Shown in pieces: positions 37,871-44,991 of a stretch of DNA of 44,991 nt. Each line of letters starts with the position of its first letter. Positions within the stretch are counted from its first letter, which is position 1. Origin of the DNA: a virus. Location: IMG/VR virus record IMGVR_UViG_3300013006_000052, positions 1-44,991 of that record. One strand, 5' to 3'. The position numbers and the translations under genes are program-made. The notes below the pieces were generated by a model. The model made no database searches. It worked only from the letters and a program-made list of their open reading frames with translations, and was not told the origin of the DNA.

Positions 37871-38092
37871 ATGCCTATAGACATAACAATTAACGATATT
37901 TCTGGTCAAACACCATTTGATGTTTACGTATGTAACACCGGACAGACATATTGTGTTTATTCGGCGACAATAACATCTGGTAACTTACCTTACACTTTTG
38001 AAGTTCCAATTTCTTTTCTAAACTCTGAAAGTGTTAATTTAAGAATTATTGATGATAATGACTGTCAAATAAATCAAATACTCATAATATAA
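37871..38092 (+). CDS. Small beta-rich virion-type protein (73 aa)
   Basis: 73 residues, almost all beta by eye (PIDITINDISGQTPFDVYVC, YTFEVPISFLNSESVNLRI) with three Cys. The pattern of short strands resembles the first domain of tail or adhesin proteins in this region. Its stop overlaps the next ATG (TAATG), so it is made together with the poly-Thr adhesin-like protein. Confidence 0.6.
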   Translation: MPIDITINDISGQTPFDVYVCNTGQTYCVYSATITSGNLPYTFEVPISFLNSESVNLRIIDDNDCQINQILII

Positions 38093-39168
38093 TGGCTTGT
38101 ACTGAAATAAATTTTTGTGTAGATTCTGGTGGTAACCTTTATGATGGTGAATACTCAACAGATACCAGTACATATAATGGGTTTACTTCTTATACTGGTG
38201 ATAGTGTACCATTTTTTATTTACTATTCATTAACTGAAGATAGATGGTGTTTATCTACAAGTTTGGGTGGTTCTTGTTTACAATTTGGTCCGGTTGGTAT
38301 TGTTAGTGATTGTCCTGATTTTGATGAAAGTTTTTTTATAACTGGAATTTGCATTACAACCACAACAACAACTTCTCCTTGTGATGTTTTTGATTTTGAG
38401 GCGATTTTTGATTGTTTGGTCCCAACGACTACCACAACAACCACGGTAGTTCCAACAACAACTACAACAACTACAATCCCTTTTGATCCTTGTACTGGAG
38501 TGTCGGTAAATGCCTCAATAACTGCTTATACAACGACAACAACAACAATACCTGTTACAACCACAACAACAACAGAAATTATAAGACCTTGTAATTTTGA
38601 TGGTATTGTAACATTTAATACATTTGATGAATATATGAGATGTGGTAATAGTAAGAAATTTAGAGATTGTTTAACGGGTCTTGAATATTTTTCAAATGAA
38701 TTAGTATTTAACGAATCTGGTGATACTTTAATTCAAAATTGGGTTTATAAATCAACAATAAATGGTGTGTCGACTTGTGTTACGTTTATGGGTCTGGTTG
38801 ATAACATTAGTGGTTCAGATTTGGTTGTAATAAATGAAACTTTAGGTTCCGAATTACAAGGTGCTTGCTTAGAGTGTGTTCCGGATCAAACAACTACAAC
38901 AACCACAACGGTCGCACCAACAACAACCACCACAACAACTGCTGGTTGTCAAATAATTCAATATATTGTGCAAAATAATGGAATTACTATTCAAGAGCTT
39001 AAATATTTTGATTGTGATGGTAATACAATAAATTGTATAATTGGTACTGGTATTAATTCAACTAGAAAAATATGTTCAAGTAATCTTCCGATTGTATTAC
39101 CTAATTCCAATGTTTTGGTATATCCAGTTGTTCCACAAACATTTTGTAGTTCTGTAACAATTTGTTAA
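38092..39168 (+). CDS. Cys-rich adhesin-like protein with poly-threonine linkers
   Basis: 358 residues made of short Cys-rich beta modules (SDCPDFDESFFITGIC, CDVFDFEAIFDC, CNFDGIVTFNTF and a C-terminal CQIIQYIVQNNGITIQ) separated by linkers of six or seven Thr, often flanked by Pro or Val. The linkers lie at 38353-38379, 38421-38479, 38530-38574 and 38889-38940. The same linker style is found in the minus-strand proteins at 39910 and 42634, so all three are probably exposed virion (tail/fibre/head decoration) proteins, and the Thr runs may be glycosylated, as in mucin-like linkers. No Pfam-level match is claimed. Confidence 0.7.
   Translation: MACTEINFCVDSGGNLYDGEYSTDTSTYNGFTSYTGDSVPFFIYYSLTEDRWCLSTSLGGSCLQFGPVGIVSDCPDFDESFFITGICITTTTTTSPCDVFDFEAIFDCLVPTTTTTTTVVPTTTTTTTIPFDPCTGVSVNASITAYTTTTTTIPVTTTTTTEIIRPCNFDGIVTFNTFDEYMRCGNSKKFRDCLTGLEYFSNELVFNESGDTLIQNWVYKSTINGVSTCVTFMGLVDNISGSDLVVINETLGSELQGACLECVPDQTTTTTTTVAPTTTTTTTAGCQIIQYIVQNNGITIQELKYFDCDGNTINCIIGTGINSTRKICSSNLPIVLPNSNVLVYPVVPQTFCSSVTIC
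38421..38574. repeat. ACN triplet repeat tracts encoding poly-Thr
   Basis: Imperfect ACA/ACC/ACT/ACG triplet runs. Codons are mixed, so the Thr run is kept at protein level rather than by simple slippage. Related tracts lie on the other strand at 40460-40512, 40710-40730, 41917-42050 and 43684-43711. Confidence 0.8.
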
Positions 39169-39174
39169 AAAAAA

Positions 39175-39196
39175 ATATCGTCTAAAAAGACGATAT
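39175..39196 (-). terminator. Terminator after RuvC-like gene, also near end of plus-strand gene
   Basis: A perfect 9-bp stem (ATATCGTCT/AGACGATAT, loop AAAA) followed on the minus strand by nine Ts. It also lies six bases after the plus-strand stop at 39168, where the following T-run is weak. Confidence 0.8.
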
Positions 39197-39202
39197 CTAA
39201 TT

Positions 39203-39252
39203 TTATATGTGTTTTAACATATAATTTTAATTATATGTGATTTATCATATAT
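39203..39252. repeat. Cluster of mutually pairing TTATATGT/ACATATAA arms
   Basis: TTATATGT (39203-39210), ACATATAATT (39217-39226) and AATTATATGT (39229-39238) can pair in two exclusive ways, and CATATA follows at 39246-39251. The stretch lies between the terminator and the RuvC-like stop codon. Confidence 0.55.
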
Positions 39253-39860
39253 TACTTCCAAATTTCTTTTAACCTCATAAACCCTAAAACACAAGTATAG
39301 GCATCTGTTTGGTCAAAATTTTCTTTTTTAAGTGTATTGTTTTTTGTATAACCCCAAGTTATTTGTGGTTCACGTTTTGCAACCCTTTCCCAAATTAACA
39401 TTTTTTTATCAATATCTTTTGGTAAACCACCAAATAAAACATATTTACCCTTATCATTTTCTTTAACAAATTCTGGCCAAGCGTATTTTCTTGAGTTATA
39501 AGTTGATATAAATTCCGGAACAATACCTAAAATATTATATATTTCTTTACAAACAAAACTATTAAATCTTAATAGGGTTTGGATTGTATATACATTATTT
39601 GAATTTAACAATGGTTCTTCGATAATTACCTTAACAATTCCCAAATTAACATATTGTTTTAGTTTTTCGGCAAAAATCTCCGATTTTAAAATTAATTCTT
39701 TTAATTTATCATCATCACCCTTAACAATTTTTGGTCTTGGTGAAATATGTGTTAATTCCAATAATTCTTGGTTTTGTACGTCAAATAAAGCCCAACCAAT
39801 TGTACGGGTTGAGATATCTAATCCCAATACTTTTGGTGAATTTTTAATTTGTTTTCCCAT
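39252..39860 (-). CDS. RuvC-like Holliday-junction resolvase
   Basis: 202 residues with the RNase H-fold pattern of RuvC: LGLDISTRTIGWALFD (about 13-28, first catalytic Asp), VIIEEPLL (about 78-85, Glu) and the C-terminal DQTDAYTCVLGF (about 184-195, last acidic pair). It would cut four-way DNA junctions or branched replication products before packaging, the job of T4 gp49 by a different fold. It is a single gene between virion-type genes, with its own terminator. An 8-bp hairpin (39862-39883) ends two bases before the ATG and may restrain translation. Confidence 0.88.
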   Translation of the reverse strand: MGKQIKNSPKVLGLDISTRTIGWALFDVQNQELLELTHISPRPKIVKGDDDKLKELILKSEIFAEKLKQYVNLGIVKVIIEEPLLNSNNVYTIQTLLRFNSFVCKEIYNILGIVPEFISTYNSRKYAWPEFVKENDKGKYVLFGGLPKDIDKKMLIWERVAKREPQITWGYTKNNTLKKENFDQTDAYTCVLGFMRLKEIWK

Positions 39861-39861
39861 A

Positions 39862-39883
39862 ATAATCTTTTTATTAAGATTAT
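39862..39883 (-). promoter_or_regulatory. Hairpin just upstream of RuvC-like start
   Basis: ATAATCTT (39862-39869) and AAGATTAT (39876-39883) form an 8-bp stem with a 6-base loop, directly before the ATG at 39860, with no U-run. Confidence 0.4.
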
Positions 39884-39909
39884 AACTTAAAAGGTATAAA
39901 ACTAAATAA

Positions 39910-42615
39910 TTAGATATCTATCTTAACTACGTATTGTTGGATGCCTTGTCTTAATGTTGGTGATTGTAACTTTGACATTACAAGAATATCCTTATTATCA
40001 TCAAGTAATGCAATTTCAGTTACATATGATTTCGTACCTGGAGTCCAAGATGGATTTGTTGATACCTGGAACTCACTAGAACTTAAATTTATTTTATATT
40101 TCATTTCATAAATTGTTGCCATTATGTCTGTTTCAAATGAACCATAGAAATAATATTCATCACCAAAATTTAATGATTGTCCTGTATATCCAACTGGTGT
40201 TAAGTTAACATAATCATTTAAATTGTAGAATGGTGCCGAATTGTAGTTGTCTGGAGAAATAATAAACGTTGTTCCAGTTAATGAGCTTTGGGTTATAAAA
40301 CCATCTATAAAACTATTTTGAATTTGTGTTGTAAAATCTATTTTTTTCCACATTGCAGGATTTGGTCTTTGTCCTGTTGGTACTTTTTGTACTAAAATTT
40401 CAAATTCGTCACCAAAAAAACCATTTGGTGTAATACAAGGTGAACAATTTGGTAAATAATTTGTTGTTGTAGTTGTTGTTATTGGAAATATGGTTGTTGT
40501 TGTCGTAGTACATCCACTACAACCATCAACCAAATCAATAATTAAATCACCTTTTGATTGGATACCAGAACTTGAACAGACTACAGTTCCAGTATTTCCT
40601 GGTAATGTAAGCGGTGATGTTTTTGTTTCATCACAACAAGGTGTAAATATAATATTTGTACTTCCAGTAAGTTCTGTATTTGTAATTTGATATCTACCAC
40701 AGAACGGATTAGTTGTTGTTGTCGTAGTAATAGGTTGCAAACTATATGGTTGTATTAAACAATTAAAATCACCACCAAATCTTACTGCAACATTTTTTGA
40801 AACGTCTGGGCTACACTCATTATTATTACCTTTAATCGACGAATAATAATTACAATGTAATGAATTTGTAAAACAATAAGTGTTATTAATTCTATATGTC
40901 ACAAATAAAGTTTGTGAATCACCAGTTAATATACCTTGTGATGATGTTGTTGTATCGCAAGTATTTGGTGTTATTAGAGAAACTTGTGGTGCCGGTAATG
41001 TCCAGTTTCTATTTGACTTATACGACATAGCCGCAATAATTTCTTCATCATCAATAATAACTAACTTACTATCTGGAAAAACCTTACCAATCCTATTTGG
41101 TAATCCATCTGAATTAGGGTTTGTGTCCCACAAATGATAATATCTAATACCAGGTTGATTCATTCCTTCATTTTTTGTGGATTGAATGTAATATGGTGTA
41201 AACAACTCTTTACCATCAAATCCTGGAGGATCTACCCAGAAAGTTTGACCATTACAACAATTTGGGTTTTTATGCCACATTAACCAAGGAATATGTAGCT
41301 TAAAGTTTCTTGCTTGTCCAGTTGTATCATCTGGATTGGTTGGGTCATATGGTTCTAACGCAAATTTTTCACCATAGAAGAAATCAATTGTTTGGTTTGT
41401 ATAATGAATTATTGCGATTGCTTTTTGTTCTTCTGGTTTTACTGGAACAATTTCACCAAAAGAATTATAATAAAAAGTATAACTTGTATCTGTTTGTCCT
41501 AAACTAGAATTATACCCAAAATATTCTTTACTACCAATATAATCTATTGATCCAAATTGTGTGTAGTCTTTAAATTGACTTGGGATCAAGCCTGCTGGGT
41601 TTTCGGTCCAAGGAATATTCATATTCCATACTTTAACATCAAATTGATCTGTATCACAAATAGATTCAAAATCAATAACTTGTTCACTCCAATGTGGCAT
41701 AGGTGTTATACTATCGTATAATTGTGTCATACTAGAAGGGTATATAATTACCCTAGAATAACAATTTACAGGATAACAAGTATAATTTGGTATATTTCTA
41801 TCAACAGTTATTGTGTCCAAACAAACATCAACAATTTTATATGTTAACATAATTGTGCAGCTCTGTACTGGCATAAAACATTCCGGTGCTGGAGGTAATG
41901 GGCATTGTGGACTAGGTGTTGGTGTTAAACACGGAGTCTTTGACGGTGTTGGGGTTGGTGTTGGTGATAAACAAGGTAGAATAGTTGTTGTTGTCGTTGT
42001 AGATGTTGTTGTCGTTGTTCCAGTAGGTGTTGGGGTTGGTGTTGGTAAATTTATACACAAACAATTACAATCCGCTTGTCCATCATAAAAAATTGTTATA
42101 ATATCACCAATTTGTGGTTTTACGGTGTTTGGTGTGTTACATCCAGAATAAATAAGTGTGATTTGGTTTGACCCGTCTAATGTTGACATATCAACAACAT
42201 AATTACCGGTTAAAGCATATTGATTACCCGTCAAAACTTCCCAATTTACTGTAGATGCTGTTGTGATTCCACCAAAAAATCCTCTTAATGGGGCTCGATT
42301 AAAAACTGGATCAATAATAGAATCCATAAATGGAATACCATAAGTGTTACTTTGGTTGGTATCGGCATAATAAGGATATTTAACATATTGTCTATTTGAT
42401 TGTGGAACACCAACAGTATTTTGACTATTGAATCCAGGTTCTAACACAAAACTATTAGATTGGTTGTAGGTTTGGGGTAATTTATCATATGATACTTCAC
42501 TATCTCCAACTTGGAAATAAGATATTTTGAAATTACCTTGTGATAATTTTTGTCGTCCTGCGTCTGTAATTCTTGTGTTTACTAGACCTGCGGTATTTTT
42601 AATTATGTATGCCAT
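39910..42615 (-). CDS. Large virion protein with Thr/Pro-rich linkers (tail or baseplate type)
   Basis: 901 residues. The N-terminus MAYIIKNTAGLVNTRITDAG, followed by RQKLSQGNFKISYFQVGDSE, is typical of tail-associated proteins of large phages, in my recollection. The body has beta-rich modules with many Cys, a Pro/Thr linker (PTPTPTPTG then STTTTTT, about 190-235) and further TTTTTT linkers. The C-terminal 110 residues (YEMKYKINLSSSEFQVS, KSYVTEIALLDDNKDILVM) look like a separate structural domain. The likely role is tail fibre or baseplate periphery. It follows the SprB-repeat gene by 18 bases, and TATTTATT is 5 bases before its ATG. Confidence 0.75.
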   Translation of the reverse strand: MAYIIKNTAGLVNTRITDAGRQKLSQGNFKISYFQVGDSEVSYDKLPQTYNQSNSFVLEPGFNSQNTVGVPQSNRQYVKYPYYADTNQSNTYGIPFMDSIIDPVFNRAPLRGFFGGITTASTVNWEVLTGNQYALTGNYVVDMSTLDGSNQITLIYSGCNTPNTVKPQIGDIITIFYDGQADCNCLCINLPTPTPTPTGTTTTTSTTTTTTILPCLSPTPTPTPSKTPCLTPTPSPQCPLPPAPECFMPVQSCTIMLTYKIVDVCLDTITVDRNIPNYTCYPVNCYSRVIIYPSSMTQLYDSITPMPHWSEQVIDFESICDTDQFDVKVWNMNIPWTENPAGLIPSQFKDYTQFGSIDYIGSKEYFGYNSSLGQTDTSYTFYYNSFGEIVPVKPEEQKAIAIIHYTNQTIDFFYGEKFALEPYDPTNPDDTTGQARNFKLHIPWLMWHKNPNCCNGQTFWVDPPGFDGKELFTPYYIQSTKNEGMNQPGIRYYHLWDTNPNSDGLPNRIGKVFPDSKLVIIDDEEIIAAMSYKSNRNWTLPAPQVSLITPNTCDTTTSSQGILTGDSQTLFVTYRINNTYCFTNSLHCNYYSSIKGNNNECSPDVSKNVAVRFGGDFNCLIQPYSLQPITTTTTTNPFCGRYQITNTELTGSTNIIFTPCCDETKTSPLTLPGNTGTVVCSSSGIQSKGDLIIDLVDGCSGCTTTTTTIFPITTTTTTNYLPNCSPCITPNGFFGDEFEILVQKVPTGQRPNPAMWKKIDFTTQIQNSFIDGFITQSSLTGTTFIISPDNYNSAPFYNLNDYVNLTPVGYTGQSLNFGDEYYFYGSFETDIMATIYEMKYKINLSSSEFQVSTNPSWTPGTKSYVTEIALLDDNKDILVMSKLQSPTLRQGIQQYVVKIDI

Positions 42616-42620
42616 TATCC

Positions 42621-42628
42621 AATAAATA
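42621..42628 (-). promoter_or_regulatory. TATTTATT motif before large virion gene
   Basis: TATTTATT on the minus strand, 5 bases before the ATG at 42615, inside the 18-base gap to the preceding gene. Confidence 0.45.
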
Positions 42629-42633
42629 TGCTT

Positions 42634-44712
42634 TTATATTTTTTGTGCTGCAATTTCAGCAGGTGGGTTTACAACTTGTACATCACAACATATACAATTA
42701 TTGACTGTTGGGTTTCCAACAAGATATAAACTAAATGTTCTATTTGCGCCACGACATAAACCTAGTGGTAAATTATTTATAATATCAGTATACGAACCGG
42801 TTATTGTTTGTCCACCACTTATTGTTAATTGTTTTGTATAATTCTTTATTTGTTGATTCTGCGTTATTGGAAGAACAGAGCAATTAAGACTCAAAACACT
42901 TTGACTATTATTTATAGACGGAATACCCATATCACCTAAACCACCGTCAAATGTAACAACATTATCTAATGTTGGGGCTGGTGTAATGCTTGCTGGATAG
43001 TAATTAAGTTGAGAATATTGTTCGATAGAAAAAGTAATTGTCTGATTTGGTGTAAGATTATTAGATGGTTGTATCTGGAATGTATTTAAATTATCGTCAA
43101 TTGTTAATGTTAAAACAAAAGTTTGTGGATTTGTTTGTGTTAATGTAACAAAATTAGGTGTTGATTGATTACCTAAACTATCTTTTACTACAACAATGTA
43201 GTTTCCAGCGTTTAAATTAGAGAATGTTGATAATGTACTAAAAGTTGTTCCGTTGTTTATTGAATATTGATACGGCGGAACGCCTCCATACCCCTGTATT
43301 GTTATACTACCTTTTGTTTCACAAATTAAATCGTTTTGTGTTATGTTTGCAGTAACTTCTTTATAACTTACACAAGTGCCTGTTGTTACGGTAATGTCTA
43401 TAATATTAGGGTTACCAAGTCCTTGCCAACCAATTAAAGGTGGTGTTGCTGGATTGTTATTTATAATACTACCAAAAATTGAGCTTCCAGATACAACCCA
43501 CTGATTTGTCGTTCCGGTATTAAAATACATAAACGATATGTTATCATCTGATAACCAACTTTGATTACCGTTAGTTATACCATAGGGTTCAAACTGAATT
43601 TGATCTAAAATTACATATTCTACTCTTGTTCCACTTCTTCTTCTAATTGTCATACACAAATCACCATATACTGGTAGTGGTTTTATTGTTGTGGTTGTTG
43701 TGGTTGTTGGTGTTTCAGCGGTTAAAACACAAGTTGTGTTGGTGGTAAAATCACCATAGAAATCAATAACAGTTGCATTGTAATTTCCAGCGTTAAGATT
43801 ATAAATTAATGGTGTAATACTTCCGGTACTCCAAATTATTGTATAGGGTGATGTTCCACCAGTTATTATTAATGTTGCTGCACCATCAAATGAATTATAA
43901 GTTGATGGATGTGTTACTAAACACTCAACTTCCATCGGGAATATTGTTAAGACATCACATTCATTTCTTGGTTGTATTGTAATTGGTACAGAACAAGAAC
44001 ATCCTTCTTCTTGGTTAATTTCAAATCCATAAGTTTCAACACAGCTTTGTACTCCAATGTATTTTACTTCGTAACATTTTTCTGGTATTGGTATAGGGTC
44101 TGTTATAGTGATTAATAATGAATTATTTACATATCCAGAAAAAATTGGATTTGCACTAGTGAATGTTGGCACAGTTCCATCACAAGAAGATATTTCATAA
44201 CAATCTGTATCGCAAGGGTGGTTTTCAACGCAGCTTGGGCAACCTAAGTCACCAAAAACTTCTGGGTTTTTAAATATTGGATAATAATTTGGTTGTAAAC
44301 CAAATTTTATTGTTTTTTTATCGTAAACATAAAAACATCCATCATATGTTTCACCGCTAGGTGATGAAGGAACATAATTATCGCAGTACACAGAATCGTC
44401 AAGATTCAAATAATCATCATTTGCAAGAATTGTTATATATTGATTATCAATACAACAAGAACTTAAAAAATAAATTGAATTTGGTGTTACAAATGGGTCA
44501 CGTTCAAAATTACTTGTGTTACCGGTTATTGGGAATAAAGAACAAAAATTTATTATAGCACTTTCTTGTGGTTCAAAACTATCAGAAACTGTATTTCCAG
44601 AACAATCAATAAACGTTAATGTTTCAGTTGTTGTTCCGGTATTAACAATACTAGTGACTTTACAAGTTGTAAAACAATTTAGAACTAATGGTGGGAATTG
44701 GATTTTAGCCAT
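42634..44712 (-). CDS. Virion-type adhesin with SprB-like repeats
   Basis: 692 residues. Residues 1-260 are Cys-rich beta modules. Residues about 264-320 (YNSFDGAATLIITGGTSPY, IIWSTGSITP, NLNAGNYNATVID) match the SprB repeat: Gly-rich strand, GGxxPYxxxWSxG, then LxAGxYxVxVxD. A second copy lies at about 462-515 (CETKGSITIQGYGGVPPYQY, NLNAGNYIVVVKD). A TTTTTTT linker (about 336-342) joins the halves. SprB is the mobile surface adhesin of Flavobacterium gliding, and these repeats are typical of Bacteroidetes surface proteins. A host-contact role on the virion is likely but inferred. TATTTATT lies 3 bases before the ATG. Confidence 0.78.
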   Translation of the reverse strand: MAKIQFPPLVLNCFTTCKVTSIVNTGTTTETLTFIDCSGNTVSDSFEPQESAIINFCSLFPITGNTSNFERDPFVTPNSIYFLSSCCIDNQYITILANDDYLNLDDSVYCDNYVPSSPSGETYDGCFYVYDKKTIKFGLQPNYYPIFKNPEVFGDLGCPSCVENHPCDTDCYEISSCDGTVPTFTSANPIFSGYVNNSLLITITDPIPIPEKCYEVKYIGVQSCVETYGFEINQEEGCSCSVPITIQPRNECDVLTIFPMEVECLVTHPSTYNSFDGAATLIITGGTSPYTIIWSTGSITPLIYNLNAGNYNATVIDFYGDFTTNTTCVLTAETPTTTTTTTIKPLPVYGDLCMTIRRRSGTRVEYVILDQIQFEPYGITNGNQSWLSDDNISFMYFNTGTTNQWVVSGSSIFGSIINNNPATPPLIGWQGLGNPNIIDITVTTGTCVSYKEVTANITQNDLICETKGSITIQGYGGVPPYQYSINNGTTFSTLSTFSNLNAGNYIVVVKDSLGNQSTPNFVTLTQTNPQTFVLTLTIDDNLNTFQIQPSNNLTPNQTITFSIEQYSQLNYYPASITPAPTLDNVVTFDGGLGDMGIPSINNSQSVLSLNCSVLPITQNQQIKNYTKQLTISGGQTITGSYTDIINNLPLGLCRGANRTFSLYLVGNPTVNNCICCDVQVVNPPAEIAAQKI

Positions 44713-44715
44713 ACT

Positions 44716-44723
44716 AATAAATA
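44716..44723 (-). promoter_or_regulatory. TATTTATT motif before SprB-repeat gene
   Basis: TATTTATT on the minus strand, 3 bases before the ATG at 44712, in the 12-base gap behind the gene that enters from the right edge. Confidence 0.45.
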
Positions 44724-44724
44724 A

Positions 44725-44991
44725 TTAGTTTTTTGTTTTTTCAATATAAGATTTCATAACCTCAATATATTTTATTGTTGTGCTATTAGAATCTATATAA
44801 TCGAAATGATTTTCATTTTCACGAAGTTTTTCTATTGGGTCAACATTTATGTAATCACCTTTATAAAATTTTGTAGATTTAAGGGTGTCGGTTACACCTG
44901 CCATATGAAGAATAGGCATTTTTTCATATTTTTCTACGTTATCTGTGGCCCAAGAAAAATCAAGTTCATTTGTAATTTCAGTTTTATAGTC
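44725..44991 (-). CDS. Partial hypothetical protein, N-terminus cut by window edge
   Basis: The frame is open to the right edge (88 codons plus stop are visible); an internal Met at 44919 is not a credible start, because coding-like sequence (FSWATDNVEKYEKMPILHM) continues upstream of it. The visible part includes PILHMAGVTDTLKST and a charged helical end. The HMAGVT segment reminds me of the C-terminal part of some phage glycosyltransferase-like proteins, but this is too weak to name it. Confidence 0.6.
   Translation of the reverse strand, partial: DYKTEITNELDFSWATDNVEKYEKMPILHMAGVTDTLKSTKFYKGDYINVDPIEKLRENENHFDYIDSNSTTIKYIEVMKSYIEKTKN

Noticed and set aside
38421-42050. CRISPR-like or minisatellite array
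   Set aside because: The repeated triplets lie inside long coding frames, with mixed Thr codons and no regular spacers.
40490-42088. Val-rich open frames on the plus strand
   Set aside because: They are antisense images of poly-Thr coding tracts (GTT/GTN opposite ACN) inside the large virion gene.

Overview
The window is a dense, AT-rich piece of a large tailed-phage genome. The phage is T4-like in its gene content and almost certainly infects a Bacteroidetes host, probably Flavobacterium or a relative. Four kinds of evidence point to this host. Several intergenic gaps carry the Bacteroidetes promoter form TTTG-N18-22-TAnnTTTG. Purine-rich Shine-Dalgarno sites are essentially absent. A phage lipoprotein has the acidic sorting signal of Bacteroidetes surface lipoproteins. 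There is an Hc1-type histone-like protein, and a virion-type protein carries SprB-like repeats known from Flavobacterium gliding adhesins. No tRNA, CRISPR array, integrase or insertion sequence was seen. Gene packing is tight, with many TAATG and ATGA junctions.

Layout. 1-13800: accessory and late genes, including a packaged-looking HELMH metalloprotease, two phosphoesterase/kinase-type enzymes, a hydrophobic-domain/ECF-sigma fusion, a surface lipoprotein, NUDIX, DUF192, a SAM methyltransferase-DUF3310 fusion, thioredoxin, glutaredoxin and DUF932. 13860-19800: a large WCT/leucine-rich protein, a DnaJ homologue, small membrane proteins and the Hc1-like protein. 19800-25250: a zinc-ribbon/EF-hand protein, probable virion or core proteins, two spanin-like proteins, an amidase and a four-helix membrane protein (lysis/late block). 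25260-29700: a promoter-terminator unit that looks like a small RNA gene, three tandem Dnmt3-like cytosine methyltransferase genes (one with an in-frame stop) and an RpoD-type sigma factor. 29720-37780: the recombination/replication block (gp46 and gp47 homologues, RecB/Cas4-like nuclease, zinc-finger primase). 37870-44991: structural or adhesin genes with poly-threonine linkers on both strands, with a RuvC-like resolvase between them.

How it may work together. Two promoter styles are visible: host-type TAnnTTTG boxes in front of probable early genes, and a TATTTAT(A/T) motif 3-13 bases before the start of mostly late or virion-type genes. Two sigma factors are encoded, one RpoD-like and one ECF-like fused behind a peptide resembling T4 capsid-targeting sequences. 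Several proteins share short N-terminal peptides ending in (I/L)xE, the T4 prohead-protease consensus. This suggests a set of proteins packaged in the capsid and injected, possibly including the ECF sigma factor and the metalloprotease. That model is inference.
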